A stretch of DNA of 64,000 nucleotides from Tulasnella sp. 424 (lineage: Eukaryota > Basidiomycota > Agaricomycetes > Cantharellales > Tulasnellaceae): assembly GCA_019633425.1 (NCBI GenBank), contig WSUB01000192.1:1-64000 (forward strand). The letters run 5' to 3'. How positions within the stretch are numbered: position 1 is the stretch's first letter; the number at the start of each line of letters is the position of its first letter. Shown piece by piece: positions 12,101 through 24,174 of the stretch. The translations under genes and the position numbers were made by a program. The notes under the pieces were generated by a model, which did no database searches, was not told where the DNA came from, and saw only the letters and a program-made list of their open reading frames with translations.

Positions 12101-13629
12101 CAACTTGATGCGATCTGCCTCTGGATTAAGTTCAAGGCTGACGTAATCATCAGCCGCAGAGTACGGAATGGGAGAGACAGAAAAAGCTTACAATCGAAGA
12201 GCGTTGCCATTGACGGCTAGAGGGCTGACGAGATATACAAAGGGGGTGAAGTAGCACATTCCATACAGGCGTAGGACATGTTTGTGCTGTAGAACACAAG
12301 TTAGAGCGGCGGTATAGGCTGCTGACAAGTATGCACACCTGAAGTCCACGCCAAATCTCGACTTCACGCAAGACGTGGTTCTTTGCTTTCTCGTTCATAG
12401 CCCCAATATTCCTCAGCGCTTTCAGCGCTACTTGCTCGCCCAGCCACTCCCCTAAACATTGCAAACAAGTAAGCAGCAGTTGCGAGCAATCGGGGTAGAC
12501 AAACGCACCGAGCCAGATATCGGCAGTCATGCCAGCGTCGAAAGGGGCATCTCCGAGTCTTCTGACCTCCCGAGTGAGGTCAGCCAAGGGTGGCAAGATG
12601 CCTGTACGCTTCCGAATCTCCAGTAGGCCCCTCTCGAGCTCCATTTTAGCTTGTCTGTGTCCGGGAGATTGGGTGGCTCTCGGGCGCTCATTTTGGAGTT
12701 CCTACCGTTGACGGCTTAGCCTCAACTCCTAACCGACCCGAGACCAGCCTACCTCCTGAACCGATACAATAATCGACTGGACTTCAGTTGGCTGCAGAGT
12801 GGAGATCTCTCTGAGGTCGTCTCGGTTCCTCATTATACTTCGTAGCATTCCTTTAACCTCTTCCATATCGTGCTTTTGGGATTCGGCAAATCCTCGTTGA
12901 AACTCTTGCTCGCGGACGATTTCCATTTGAGCGGTGATCTTGTTGAAATGCGTAGACCTTATTAGGGGTGGTTCTAGTTTTTTTAAATAGACCTTGACTC
13001 ACAGAGAACGTTCGAGCAGCTAGTTCTAAGCGTTTCTCGAGTTTCTCGAGGTCGGCCTATAATTCAGGTGGTATAAGAATGCCAAGATACTTGGACGCCA
13101 CCGTCGATGAGAACGCAATTTACCCTAATTTCATCACGATTAAGGAATGTCTTGACACGACCAGCCCGGCGCCATTCCTGCATGCGCTTGTAGGCGCTGT
13201 TGCACACCCTGGAAGGGACTCAGATTCATGCTAAGCGCCGGCAGACGACCTTGAACACCCACAGCTCGATCTCACTAGCGGCATCTTTGACTGCTGCATT
13301 ATGTAGTTCTCTCTTCTGCTGGTCGTCCAGAGCGGCTAGCAGGGTGCTTGCGTTGGTGCAGAGGTTCTTACATCGCTCCTAGAACCGATTACGGCTGTTA
13401 TTAGGGCGGGTTGCGATCTAGACCAACGTAAATTACCCTACCCTATAGATGCTTGCTTCGTTCAAGCCAGCTTCTAGCATCACCACTACAGAAGTAGAAG
13501 GTGCCAGTGATGGTCAGTTCGGCGGTGCAGCAATTTCGATATAGAAACCTAGGTGAACTGCGTACCAGCGGATGCTGCAGCGCCCAGGCCAGGAATGCCC
13601 GTAAGGTTTAAGATGTCAGAGATATCCAT
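9138..13629 (-). CDS. MLKL-like NTD / TKL kinase / RasGEF fusion protein
   Basis: Domain order from the ATG at 13629 (MDISDILNLTGIPGLGAAAS): (1) an all-helical N-terminus resembling the MLKL-type four-helix domain (RMQEWRRAGRVKTFLNRDEI); (2) a TKL-type kinase at about 12560-11480 with EQVALKALR (ATP lysine), HGDLRAANIL, SDFGLAR, RWMAPE and DVWSFGMAAYELFTGRRPYD; the glycine loop is weak (GMTADIWLG); (3) a Ser/Thr/Pro-rich linker, about 11220-10660; (4) a RasGEF N-terminal (REM) motif with FRDIRRAFFKIYP and MRDWVEA; (5) a CDC25-type RasGEF core with PVEIATQLTAIESQLFRDI and MGNFSSMSAIVVALKAVAIDR, ending LRGGRP. Kinase and linker connect through a 26-nt exon at 11296-11321 with matching phases, and later junctions also hold phase, so I model one gene. 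Likely role: coupling a signalling or death-type module to Ras activation (inferred). Confidence 0.8.
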
Positions 13630-14411
13630 GATGGGAGGAGCCTTTAGGGGACGCTAGGGGCAGTCCTCAAGGTGAGGGGAGAGTCAGTCTTGAGGACGGA
13701 GTGGTCGACGAAGGAACAAGTGAATGCAGATGGTCGCTCGACTCGTGCCGTCCCATGTCCCAATTACTTGCCGTTCCGAGAACAGCTCAGACCCTGCCTG
13801 CACAGTCCATTCGCTAAACGCCCTCATCGCCGCCAAGGTCCCCATAGGGGCAGGACGGGCTCTCTGTACCGCCCAGGGCGCGAATGGGCTCTTGGAGACG
13901 ACCGCGGGGAACGCTGCGCGACGGGCTGGGCGGGCGAAACATGTGGACGAACGGGCGATGAGTGCACGACCGGGGGATAGACACAGAAGGCGGACTATAA
14001 GCCTTATTAACAGATTCTCTGAAGCACATGCAACACCGATTACAAAGTAATTCCACGGGATTCTGTCTGGTTAGGTTCAACGATATGCCACGGCAGAAGG
14101 GCAAATCGGAAATTCTGCCGAACGAAGAGATTCCAGTACTGTGTCTCCATCGAGCAAGGTTATTTCACATCTTATATTTCTGCACTCGATTCACTATCTC
14201 ATTGTAGAAAGGGCTCGGGCAGGTCGCGTCGCTCACTGCGGCGCACTCGAGTGATTTGGGAAGAAGTCGCCGATTTCGCCGATTGGAACACGTTACTTCG
14301 CACGTCTCTGCCAGGTAGCGAAGCAAGGCAGCTTCCGGTCGATCTCTCCAGAGCCTATAATTGGCCACCTGTCAAAGCCGTCTTGCCTGTCGTCCTACCA
14401 CAATCTGAACC
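13630..14411. other. Divergent promoter region, kinase-RasGEF and glucosidase I
   Basis: This is the upstream region shared by the minus-strand kinase gene and the plus-strand glucosidase I gene. An inverted CCAAT (ATTGG) lies near 14362. Short open frames on both strands look random. I see no gene. Confidence 0.45.
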
Positions 14412-17400
14412 ATGCGAGGGTCAAGCGCCGCCGCCGCCATCTTCGTCTCCCTCGTCTTTCCATCAGCCTCGGCTTTCACCAAAATCTCCAACGCCACCGA
14501 CACGGACTCGTTAATATGGGGAACCTATCGTCCTAATTTGTACTTTGGAATGCGACCGCGCCTGCCAAAGTCGCTGATGACGGGGCTTATGTGGTTTGGA
14601 ACTCAAGAATATGCAGATTTTCAAGGTGAGTGAATCCATTCTGACGCGTCGTTGTTCAAGTTCGCCGCTCATCCCCCGCGTTTTGTTGTACCAAGCTTTC
14701 CGACACTCTTGCGAACAGGGTGATGAACTGGGAGGATATACCTGGACAGAGCACGACCCTCGTGAAGGAGGCGTTCAGGTGTTGAAAGACCCGAAACTCA
14801 ACCTTGAGCTCACAACCGAGGTGCTCAAATTCCCTGGTGGAGAACACGGCGGAAGCTGGGCGACTAGGATCAAGGGCCGGCCTCTGAATCCTGGTATGTG
14901 TTTCTTGTTGCTTGTACGATTTTTTAACTGTCACGACTAAACGGACGTGCCTTGTATAGCCAAGCCTATGAAGGTATCTGTGGTCTCGTACCAAGGTATT
15001 GAAGGCTTGGGATCGCTCGAGCTGGACAACGCACCGGATTCCAACGTATGTCTTTCGTGCATGTGAGATCTAGGAACTATCTAAACTTTTCGCATTTTAG
15101 GGATTGACTGGCGAAATCGTATTCAACGGCGAGTCTGTGGACTTGGGCAAATTCAGACTGCGTCGAGTTGAGAGTGCGTTCACCTGGACAACTCCACCGC
15201 CTCTCTTATCCTTTCAAGCTAACCCAGGTGCATAGGCCCAGAATCCCAGATACTCACTGAAGGGCCGCACGCGGACAGATTCGAGGAGAAGAACGGCAAA
15301 ACTCACTTTATAGGCCGCATGGTACCCGACGGTAAATTATGGCGCGCTAAAGGTTAGCTATACTTGCGTTCGATTCTCGGACCTCTTGACTGTGTGCTGA
15401 CATGGGGTGACCTTTAGATGTCGTTTATAAGGCTATCATGGACTTTGTCGGCCCCCAACTTCCCTATTACCGGGATCAAGGAATGGCGTACCCGGAACCT
15501 GGCCTGATCCTGACCCTCCCGGATGACGTCGGCAACGGAAACAACTTCTACGCACTTCAAACGACTTACGACGGAGAGTTCTCTTTTGACGTTTTCTTCG
15601 AATCTGCGAGCGCCGAGTCCAAGCTCAGCGGTAAGATGACATCTCATAGTAACCACCCACCGATGCTGACTCTCCCTAAAACCCATAGGGGAGACCTTCA
15701 CCCGCCTCATGGAACAATTCAAGGCGGTCTTCGACAACCGTTTCCGTGGTACCTTCCCCGTACCTGCTTCACTCGGTGAAAAATACGTCGCCTTCTCCAA
15801 GGCTGTCACGTCGAACCTCCTCGGTGGCATCGGCTACTTTTACGGCGACTCGATTGTCGATGGCTCCGCAGCCAATGACGACGACTCGGGCTCAGACGAT
15901 GTAAGCGAGGAATCTCCAGATGACCCAATCATCAAAGCACGCGCGAAGCGAACACTTGCCCCCCCTCGTGAGCTCCTAACGGCTACCCCAAGCAGACCTT
16001 TCTTCCCCAGAGGCTTCTACTGGTCAGCACATTCAACTATGCTGAGGGGTTGGTCATTGACGCATTTTTGCTTACAGGGACGAAGGCTTCCATCTCCTCC
16101 AAATCGGCGCATGGGACAATGATCTTAGGTATGTATCGTCTTCTCAAACAAACGGCTGGGAGTTGGGGGTTGACCGTTGCTTGGCCCTCAGTCTTGAAAT
16201 CCTGAAGTCATGGATTGACCTCATTGACGAGAACGGATGGGTAGGCCGAGAACAGATTCTTGGTGAGGAAGCTCGCAGCAAGGTAAAGTACCCGAAATAT
16301 TTCGCAAAGTGGTAGTACAGCGACCGACCGTTCCCTGTCTCAAAGGTCCCAGAAGAATTCCAAATGCAGTTCCCCACCTACGCGAACCCACCGACTCTCA
16401 CCATGGCCGTCACCGCATTCATCAACCGTCTCAAAGCCGACGGGGCCATGGATGACCCACTCGCCCAGTTCGGCGCGCAAGGCAAAATGGACCAAACTGG
16501 TTTCACAGATGAGCAAAATACCCGTCCTCGCGGTAGCGGCAACCAACTCCTCGAGCCGGAAGCAGCCAAGGACTATCTTCGTTCGATCTACCACCAACTC
16601 CTTAGGCACTACGAATGGTTCCGCCGTACCCAGCGAGGTCAGATTAGGCAGTGGTCAGGGCGGAGCGCAAGCTCGAGCGTCGAGGCATACCGGTGGCGCG
16701 GCCGCTCGGAAGAGCATGTCCTTACCAGCGGCTTGGATGATTATCCTCGCCCGGCACCTCACGTCGGTGAACTCCATGTCGACCTGATCAGTTGGATGGC
16801 TTTCTATACCAGGACTATGAGGGAGATCGCTGAGTTCCTTGGTGAAGTTGACGACGAAGCCGAGTTCGCTGGGATCGAGAAGGACGTCTTGACTAATCTT
16901 GACGGTATGTCTGATCACGCTCGGTACGAAACTCAATGATTGACCTCGTGCTGTTTACCACAGAGCTGCACTGGAACGAGAAGGAGCAAATGTATTGCGA
17001 TCTCGGTGTCGATGAAGATGGTACATCCTTTAACCTTTAGCCGTCTCATCGCCCACTAAATTGCCCGGATTTCAGATGAGTCGACCTACGTCTGCCACAA
17101 GGGATACGTCTCCCTATTCCCCTTCCTGCTTGGCCTCCTTGAACCATCCTCCGCACATCTCAAGCCCATCCTTGACCTCATCCAAGACCCGAAGCACCTG
17201 TGGTCCAATTTCGGTATCCGGTCGCTTTCCGCCTCGCACGAGCTCTTCGGTCAAGGTGAAGACTACTGGAAAGGACCCATCTGGATGCCAATGAACTACC
17301 TCGCTCTGAGCGCCTTGCACAAGGTCCGTATCCGAATCTGCTCCTAACAGGATGCATTTTCCAAACCGTTCTACCTTGCACAGAAATACGCCGCCGAGGA

Positions 17401-17762
17401 CGGACCTTACCAAGCACAGGCGAAGCAAGTTTACGACCAGCTACGAAAGAATATCATTGAGAATGTTTACAAGGTATGAGCTTTAAGAATCCATTGGCGA
17501 GACGTGACTAAAACATTGTCCCACAGGAATACGAGAGGACTGGGTATGTTTGGGAGCAGTATGACGCCTCCACTGGCGAAGGACGAAGAAGGTACGCCCG
17601 ACCGTTCGTTCGTCCGGCCTCATAGCTCCTAACACACTCCCTCTCCAGCCACCCATTCACTGGTTGGACTTCGCTGGTGACACTAAGTACGTACTCGGCC
17701 TTAAGGTACATGCTTTTCCAGAGTGCTAATTCGACGCAAAAGTCATCTCGGAGAAGTACTGA
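14412..17762 (+). CDS. Mannosyl-oligosaccharide glucosidase I (GH63)
   Basis: ER glucosidase I removes the terminal alpha-1,2-glucose from Glc3Man9GlcNAc2 on new glycoproteins, the first trimming step of N-glycan processing. The ATG at 14412 opens a signal peptide ([19 protein letters not shown]) followed by the family N-terminus [20 protein letters not shown] and LMWFG. Further GH63 blocks are [17 protein letters not shown] and NPPTLTM (16200-16410), [16 protein letters not shown] (about 16770-16815) and [12 protein letters not shown] at the C-terminus. The last intron restores IISEKY and the TGA at 17760-17762. At least ten short introns are visible. All core motifs look intact. The yeast counterpart is CWH41 and the human one MOGS; no fungal symbol is assigned. 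Confidence 0.9.
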
Positions 17763-17900
17763 GCTCGTCTCCGCGGATTTACGGCCAGAATTCCTCAAAC
17801 GGTGTTTTGTACATATGCCTACTATATATATACATCTGCTCGTCCCACGAAAATTACGAAGACTCGAAACGCTCACGAGCCTAAGTCGAAAAGGAGTCAG

Positions 17901-20900
17901 TCAGGCGGTTCGGCAGGCATCGTGAAGAGCTCGTACCGATTCCTTCGCCGCATCGGCATAGTTCGTTGAAGTAAACCCTGTGACTTCTTTGCCCTTGGAC
18001 GCTCCAATACCCGCCCCGCTCGAATATACGGCGGCAGTGCTGCATGGTTTGGGGGTTTAGCTGACACCCAATCGTGGAGGTAGAGAACACTTACACAGGC
18101 TCAGCACGTCCCTCGCCTTCGGCGCCCAGGCCACTACCTTCTGACCAACCCATTTTCTTGAGCATTTTGTTTCCTACGTTGGTCTCGTCCTTTCCTGGAT
18201 CAACTGGAGGAGCAGGAGTGGGAGTAGAAGCCTCAGCAGCGGGACCTTCAGCAAACCGGGGTTTGCCGGCGTTCGCAGCAGGCAGTATAGGGACATCTGG
18301 TTGGTTGTGCACCTGACGACGTTCTTGTGCACGGTCACGGTACTTGTTGTCGGCGGAAGCCTGATCAGCTTTCTTTTTTTGCCTGATCGTCGACTGTCCA
18401 GAAAGGATAGTCCGCCTAGCTGCAGCAACTTTCTCGGTGGCGGTTTTGCAGAGTTGAGGATTTCTGAGGTTGGTCTGTTACACGTCCGAAAAAAATGAGA
18501 GGACGAAAATGGTTCCAGTACACCGATCCGAGTGGCAAGGATAAAATAAAAACGGAGACAAGCACGAGTCAGCATGGGCACTTGAAAAGATGTCTTCGAG
18601 TGAAAAAGCGGCGAGCCTTATGCATATCCGATTCATTGTTGTGTCGCTGAAGCTGCACAAAGGACTTGAGCTGTCGCAAGCAAAGTAGGCAAGTGAGGGC
18701 GATTGGGTCGCCATATTCAAAGCCCGCATCGCCAGGTTTCAGGTCCGAAGGAGTAGTGGGATCCTTGGAAACGACAGTCTGGTAGAAGGATGTCGAAAAG
18801 ATGAGCAAAAAGACCGCGGTTGAGTCTTCCCTTGGTGGGCATAGAGATGGTATTTTACCGCGACAGGTGTCTCAGCAGGTGCGGCTTGCGCTGGTTCAGG
18901 TTCATTCAGTTCTTCCTTGACTTGGTTCCATTTTGTAATGTTCTTGGCGACCTGGAGCGTGGGTTGGTTAATCGGAAGGATAAATGGAATTCTAGCATTC
19001 GTACGGACCTTGCTACTCGCAGCCATTGGAGCAACCTTCGCTGTCGAGGATTTCCCTAGAGAAGAAGTCAGAATGCCGCCTATGAGTATGAAAAGATTCA
19101 ACCGACCTTCGGTGACTTGCGACGTTGCGGGTTGGGCTTGGTCGGCCTTGTTAGATTCCGCTTCGGGGGCATCATCCACGAAACCCAAAGCATTCCCTAG
19201 GGCAACCCTTGTCAGCTCGGTTGGAGACGTGCAGTCGCACTCTACTTACCGGGCGCGACAGCTGCCTTGACAGCTTTTTCGGGGGCCACAGTGACTTTGG
19301 CTGCATCGGCTTTTTCTTTCTCAGCCGCTTTCGCAGTCTTGAACTTCATCGAGAAAGGTATGGTTGTGGTTGGAAGCGCAGTTGGGGCAGGTGCAGCTGC
19401 TGCTGCCTTGGGTTCTTCGGGTGCAGGTTTTTCGGGGGAGTCGATGGCCATCTTGTCGTCGGCTACCGGTTTTGGCTTTGGCAAGGTAGCGTCATATGTT
19501 TTCTCCTCAACGGAGGCTGTCTCATCCCAATATCTGGTCCAGCCCTCTCCTTCCTCGACTCCACCGACAGCTTTGCTGGGAACAAGAGTATGTGGCTCTT
19601 GAGGGCTCGTCGGAGGGAGAACCTGGAAGGCATAAGGAAGAGCAAACGATGCTGCGATCACACGACCATCGATCTTGAATCCCGTTGGGTGGTAGGTGGG
19701 ATTCATGATTCCTGCCAGTAGGGATTTGGCGGTCTGCAAAATAGATGATGAGTAAAAGACAGTAGAGATGTCCGGAACACTAGCTTACATCAACATCCAG
19801 CATTTCGATGAATGCGAAACCCCAGCTTTGTGACGATCCACGATCCCGAATCAATAGGATTCGCTTCATGGCTTGCGCCCCACCTCCATTCGGCCCTTCG
19901 GCAGTTCGAAGGGCTTCAGCAATCTCATCGATCGTGGTTCCTTTGTCCAGGGACCGTATTAAGAGGAGGGGAGTAGGAGCGCTTCCGATGTCTCTAGTGC
20001 CGTCATTTCGAATAGCTGCTTTCCCCATGGTGTCGTGGCCAGGCCTATTCCTGGGTCCACCTCCTCCAGAAGCCCCATCCGAGCCTTGGTGCGCACTTTG
20101 AGAAAAGTCTATCTTTGCACGGCGGCCAACGGCAGCGGGCTTTGAGGCGGGTGGGGGGAGCTGAACGAATGGGAAGTTAGGCATAAGGAATGAAGTAGCG
20201 CCTGATACGGCGGTGAATTGGGCGAAACCGAAGCCACGGGAGAGGCCTGTTCCAAGAGGATGATGAGGTAAAATTTTAGTTGTAGTTTTGAGCATTAGAG
20301 GGCTGCAAACGAACCTGTGACACGGTCACGGATGATTGTAACGCTGTCCAGCGCAGCACCTTTGGTGGTCAAATATGCCTTCAACTGAGTCGGAATTCGA
20401 TGAGTTATGTGTATGGAAGAAAAATGTTGGGCACATAGTACTCACGTCCTCCTCCACAAAATCCGGATCCAACCCGAGGAAGATGATATGCTGACTGGGT
20501 TCGCTAGGTTCAAGTCGTCGGCGAGAGCCATATTCATCGTCGTTGCGTCCACGATCATCGGGTCCGGCAGAGGGAGGGCCAGATGTCTCAAACTTTGTGT
20601 CCAGGTCAGAGAGGCGCTGGGGACGTATGCGAGCACTAAACACACCTCGTCTAAATCAACCTTTCGTCTCTTCCAGTCAGGATCATCAGCTCCGCTGCGC
20701 CCTGGCCTATCCCGAGAGTCACTCCGGTCATAAGGGGCCCTGTCATCGTATGGTTCAGGCGGCGCCTCGCGCTTCCTCACCACCCCGCTGCTCCTTGGAG
20801 GCGCTTCCCAGTCCATTGATGGACCATGTGACGGACCATGAGGGATGGGTGGTCGGTCTGCTCTGTCTCTTGGGGGAGGTGGTTCTCGATATATGTCGCG

Positions 20901-21215
20901 GTCGCGCGGTGGAAGTGGCAGTGGTGGATCGTGAGGGCGGGACCATGATCCTCGGGGCTCTCGAGGAGGCCAATCATCTCTTGGTCCTCGATCCATGTCT
21001 GGTGGCCCTCTACGGTCCCAGTGAGGTACTGCAGGCTCATGATACGGTCGGCGGTCCCATTCTCCACCTCCTCGACCGGGGCGGCGGTCTTGCCATTGAT
21101 CGTGCATGCGATCTTGGTCGCTCCAGACTTCACCACGGTCTCCGCGATCCCAAGATCCACGGCTGTAATCTCTTCTGTACATATCTTTGTCGTCGTAGCC
21201 GTAGCGGGCGGACAT
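17901..21215 (-). CDS. RBM5/RBM10-like RNA-binding splicing factor
   Basis: A nuclear RNA-binding protein with the RBM5/6/10 architecture, expected to act in splice-site choice. From the ATG at 21215: an Arg/Asp/Pro-rich N-terminus (MSARYGYDDKDMYRRDY), a first RRM (HIIFLGLDPDFVEED, then RGFGFAQF), a second RRM (PLLLIRSLDKGTTIDE, then SWGFAFIEM), a C2H2 zinc finger (CLLCLRQLKSFVQLQRH, about 18690-18620) and a G-patch (MLKKMGWSEGSGLGAEGEG, about 18170-18110). The last intron leads to GAGIGASKGKEVTGF and a TGA at 17901-17903. I did not find an OCRE repeat, which animal RBM5/10 carry. It diverges from the complex I gene across 163 bp. Confidence 0.85.
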
Positions 21216-21378
21216 TTTGTCGCAGGGGCGGATTCAGGTGTAGAGTGAAGTAGATGGTTCGCTGGAAAAAGTCGACCGTCGGACAAACCAGCCAGAATCC
21301 AAACATTTGCTTTCGACCCATCTCTCCCAATAACACCTGCAACTTCTCTCCTCACTCTCATTCGCAGTCGATAATACC
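21216..21378. promoter_or_regulatory. Compact divergent promoter (splicing factor / complex I subunit)
   Basis: Only 163 bp separate the two divergent start codons, so this stretch must contain both core promoters and both 5' UTRs. Confidence 0.55.
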
Positions 21379-21878
21379 ATGGCAGGCGGACACGGTATGG
21401 GCGTTGAATAGTAACACAGGATTCTTGATTAACATATGCTCTTCCAGGTGCTCTCAAGGTTGGTCTATTGACGTCTTTCGCAGCTGATGAGTGACCGACC
21501 ACCTCTCCCCGGGTTCACAGACAGATCCCGCGTTGGAACGATGGAACTTGATGGTAAGCGCTTTGTATGGTATCATTGAGCTGCATTAATGACGCTCTCT
21601 TCCAGCGCGAAAATGTTTACATGCACTTCAAGTTCACCCCGTCGGTCACACGGAAAGTGCTGTTCTGGGCTGGCGTTGTGCCAGTGGCAGCTTTCTACAT
21701 GGCTGCAAACCAAGATGTGCGTTTATATTCTGGGAGGAAGGGGGAACTATTATTAACGTTCTGGCGACTCTCTTCGACTATACAGTACAAGTGGGATTGG
21801 GCGGGCAAGACCAAGAACGAGTCCTTATATCGGGTCCCATCACCCTCGTCAACGACTGCAACGGAGGAAGAATCATAG
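21379..21878 (+). CDS. NADH:ubiquinone oxidoreductase B15/NDUFB4-like subunit
   Basis: A small accessory subunit of mitochondrial complex I. Five exons join in phase to about 87 residues: MAGGHGALK, TDPALERWNLM, RENVYMHFKFTPSVTRKVLF, the hydrophobic stretch WAGVVPVAAFYMAANQD, then YKWDWAGKTKNESLYRVPSP. The arrangement of a short hydrophilic N-terminus, one membrane helix and a short tail, with DPALER near the start, matches the fungal B15 family. Exons 1 and 2 are very short (16 and 11 nt). The 3' end faces COQ7 with only 77 bp between stop codons. Family recognition is good but rests on a short protein. Confidence 0.75.
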
Positions 21879-21955
21879 ATTAGGTTTAATGCATCTCCTT
21901 TGCGCCAGTGGGCGAACTCTGGTCCCTTCTTTAACAACCCAGCGTGGTCCTCCGA

Positions 21956-22744
21956 TTACACCCGCTTGCAGGCCTCGATGGCGAATTCGCAACCCTTCTG
22001 GATGACAGCGGTCAGCAATGCATGTGCAGGAGCCTTTTGCGAATCATGATCAATGGCCGTATCCAGGTGCTCCAGCTCGTCGTCGCGAAATTCTTCGATG
22101 ACCTGCCGGAGCAGCGGTATGCTTGGGTGGTCTTGTGGGAAGGCTTCCAACTCTTTCAACTGACTGAAAAGATAGCTCATGAGGCAGCTTTTCTTAACCA
22201 ACATATATTAGAATCACGTACTCGTTGTAGTGTTCGCCGATGGCAGTCTCTACGGCCTCGGTACATGCCATAGCAGCTTCTTTGCTCATCATAGCTGTAG
22301 CAGCGCCCAGGCCCCAGCCAGCTACTCGAGCCACCTCCCATAATGCTGTGGGTCGGATATGGTGCTGCCGCTGTAACTGATTCATAACCTTAAGATGACG
22401 CTTCTCTTGATCCCACATTTCCTAATCCAAGCAGCAATGCGTGAGGATAGCCAAACTCTCATACGATACCCGGCACGCACCTGAATGACGTCGCCAACTT
22501 TGCGGTCCTGGCCCAGGACAAAATGCTGCCCCTGGTAAATGGTGTTTGCGGCAAGCTCCCCTGCTTGATCTACTCGCAATGCTTGGGATAAGACTTGTCG
22601 TTGACGGGGCGTGAGGTTCTCCGGCGTTTTGGATGTGCCCTCTGAAGCCGGCTCAAAATACGCATCAGACGCAAGACGGGAGGCAAGCCGTATCGCGGAA
22701 GGAGCTATCTTCGTTTTCGTTGGTAGCTTGCTAAGTGCGAGCAT
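21956..22744 (-). CDS. COQ7: 5-demethoxyubiquinone hydroxylase COQ7
   Basis: A mitochondrial di-iron monooxygenase of ubiquinone synthesis (DMQ to demethyl-Q). The start at 22744 gives an Arg/Ser/Ala-rich presequence (MLALSKLPTKTKIAPSAIRL). The family's two-fold ferritin-like core is complete: LRVDQAGELAANTIYQGQ, EMWDQEKRHLKVM, AMACTEAVETAIGEHYNEQL and EEFRDDELEHLDTA. These supply the expected Glu and His iron ligands. The protein ends FAIEACKRV with a stop at 21956. Two short introns (near 22490-22425 and 22220-22165) keep the phase. The gene diverges from the small PGG-motif gene across about 168 bp. Confidence 0.92.
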
Positions 22745-22911
22745 GAAGAAACAAGCCAATCGTTGTGGGTGCAGTGGTCGAATGGTCTCCGTCTGTGGCG
22801 TCGGCGACTTGCCACTTGGCCAAACAGAAACGGCGGCGACCGTTGGAAGTCTAATCGATCTCCAATTCCTTTTTGCAACTCAGCGACCACCGTCACATAG
22901 CAAAGTCGAAA
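22745..22911. promoter_or_regulatory. Compact divergent promoter (COQ7 / PGG-motif gene)
   Basis: 167 bp lie between divergent ATGs, so both genes must be driven from this stretch. Confidence 0.5.
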
Positions 22912-24174
22912 ATGCCCGCCACGTACGTTGTGCAGGGCTTTGTTTAACAGGACTTGCCTGACGCGTATCTCATCAGGTTCACCGAATCTGATGCCATCGA
23001 CATGTCCAAGGAGAAGGACTGGGCCTATCAAATCGGTAGGCCGCGCGTTCTTTCCTCTCAGCAAGGATTAGTCTAATCGCACGTGTAGCTTTATTGGACT
23101 GGGATAAGACTCAGATTGTTTTCACTAAAAGGTGTGCCTGAGTTCTTTCAGATATAGGAAGCGTGGAGTGGTTGAACTGAACAATTTGCTTGTAGGGAAC
23201 TTCTAGATTTTCTGTCGTATGAATGAGCGGTCATTTGGTGGATAATGAATGGACCCACTGACGAAATGACATCAGTTCCGTTGGTGTCACTGTGGACTCG
23301 AACCTCGTGAAAATTCAGAAGCTCCCTCGTACGTTCGTCTCCCTATGTGCTTCCGCAGCGTTGCTAACCCGAAGGTCTTACGCCAACTAGGCTATGCCAA
23401 ATTTGGCAAGTTCTCTGGAGAAACTGCTCCCGTGGCGTCAAACAAAGAAGCTCCAGGTAGCATTGGATCACTTTGGCGCACCGTTGAACTCATTGACAGA
23501 CCCGCTCATTCTTCGTAGTTGAGGAACCTGCTCCTCGTGCATCATCGACTACCAACTCTACTGGAGGCTTCAAGCCGACCCGACGGGTGCGCGATGCCCC
23601 AGTACGTCATCACCGCTTTGGAGTGAAATATCGTGCCTCTGATAAACGATTGTCCCACAGGGTGGTAAGACAAGTGACATCTTCGGAGAGTTTGAGGAGG
23701 AGCCTGCACCGCTGCCTTCACGGAGGCCAGCTGCTCCAGCTGCTCCAGCTGAGCCCGAGGAACCGGAGGTATGTCAGGACCCGGACGGGCGCGTGCCCGG
23801 CGTAAGCGAGACGCCCATGGAGATTGACGGTTCAAAACACAGCAATCGGAGCCTACGAGGCGCGGAAGATCCTCTCTTGGTGGTCTGTTTGAAGAAGAGG
23901 ACAAACCTAAAAGTGAGTCTCGCAGAGTCTGGGCTGGACCGCTTGTCGCTGATGACTCGGGTGGTTACATTCTTGCAGGCACTTTCAAGCCGACTCGACG
24001 AGTAAGTTCCTATCGCGTCCCGGTAACTCATGGAGTCGCTTATATCCTTCTCTTCAGGTTCGCGACAACCCCGGGGGGGAGGATCACTTGCACGACGTGA
24101 GTTCTCCTTTGTTTTGCTCCAAACGCAAAACAACTTGAGACTAAATTTCTCTCCTCGTCAAGTTGTTCTCTTAA
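22912..24174 (+). CDS. Small conserved fungal protein with repeated RRVRDxPGG motif
   Basis: I do not recognise a named family. Spliced by phase, the protein starts MPATYDLPDAYLIRFTESDA and has an ordered-looking N-terminus (DMSKEKDWAYQI, ALLDWDKTQIVFTKRELLDF, VGVTVDSNLVKIQKLP). A long, probably disordered part rich in Pro, Ala and Glu follows. Two copies of a short basic motif stand out: FKPTRRVRDAPGGKTSDIFG near 23570-23690 and FKPTRRVRDNPGG near 23985-24080, with a weaker TRRGRSSLGGLF between. The end is DLFS and TAA at 24172-24174. The basic-PGG motif recalls microtubule-binding short motifs of the SPIRAL1 and Jupiter/HN1 type, but that is only a resemblance. At least eight introns are needed, so exon edges are approximate. 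Confidence 0.6.
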
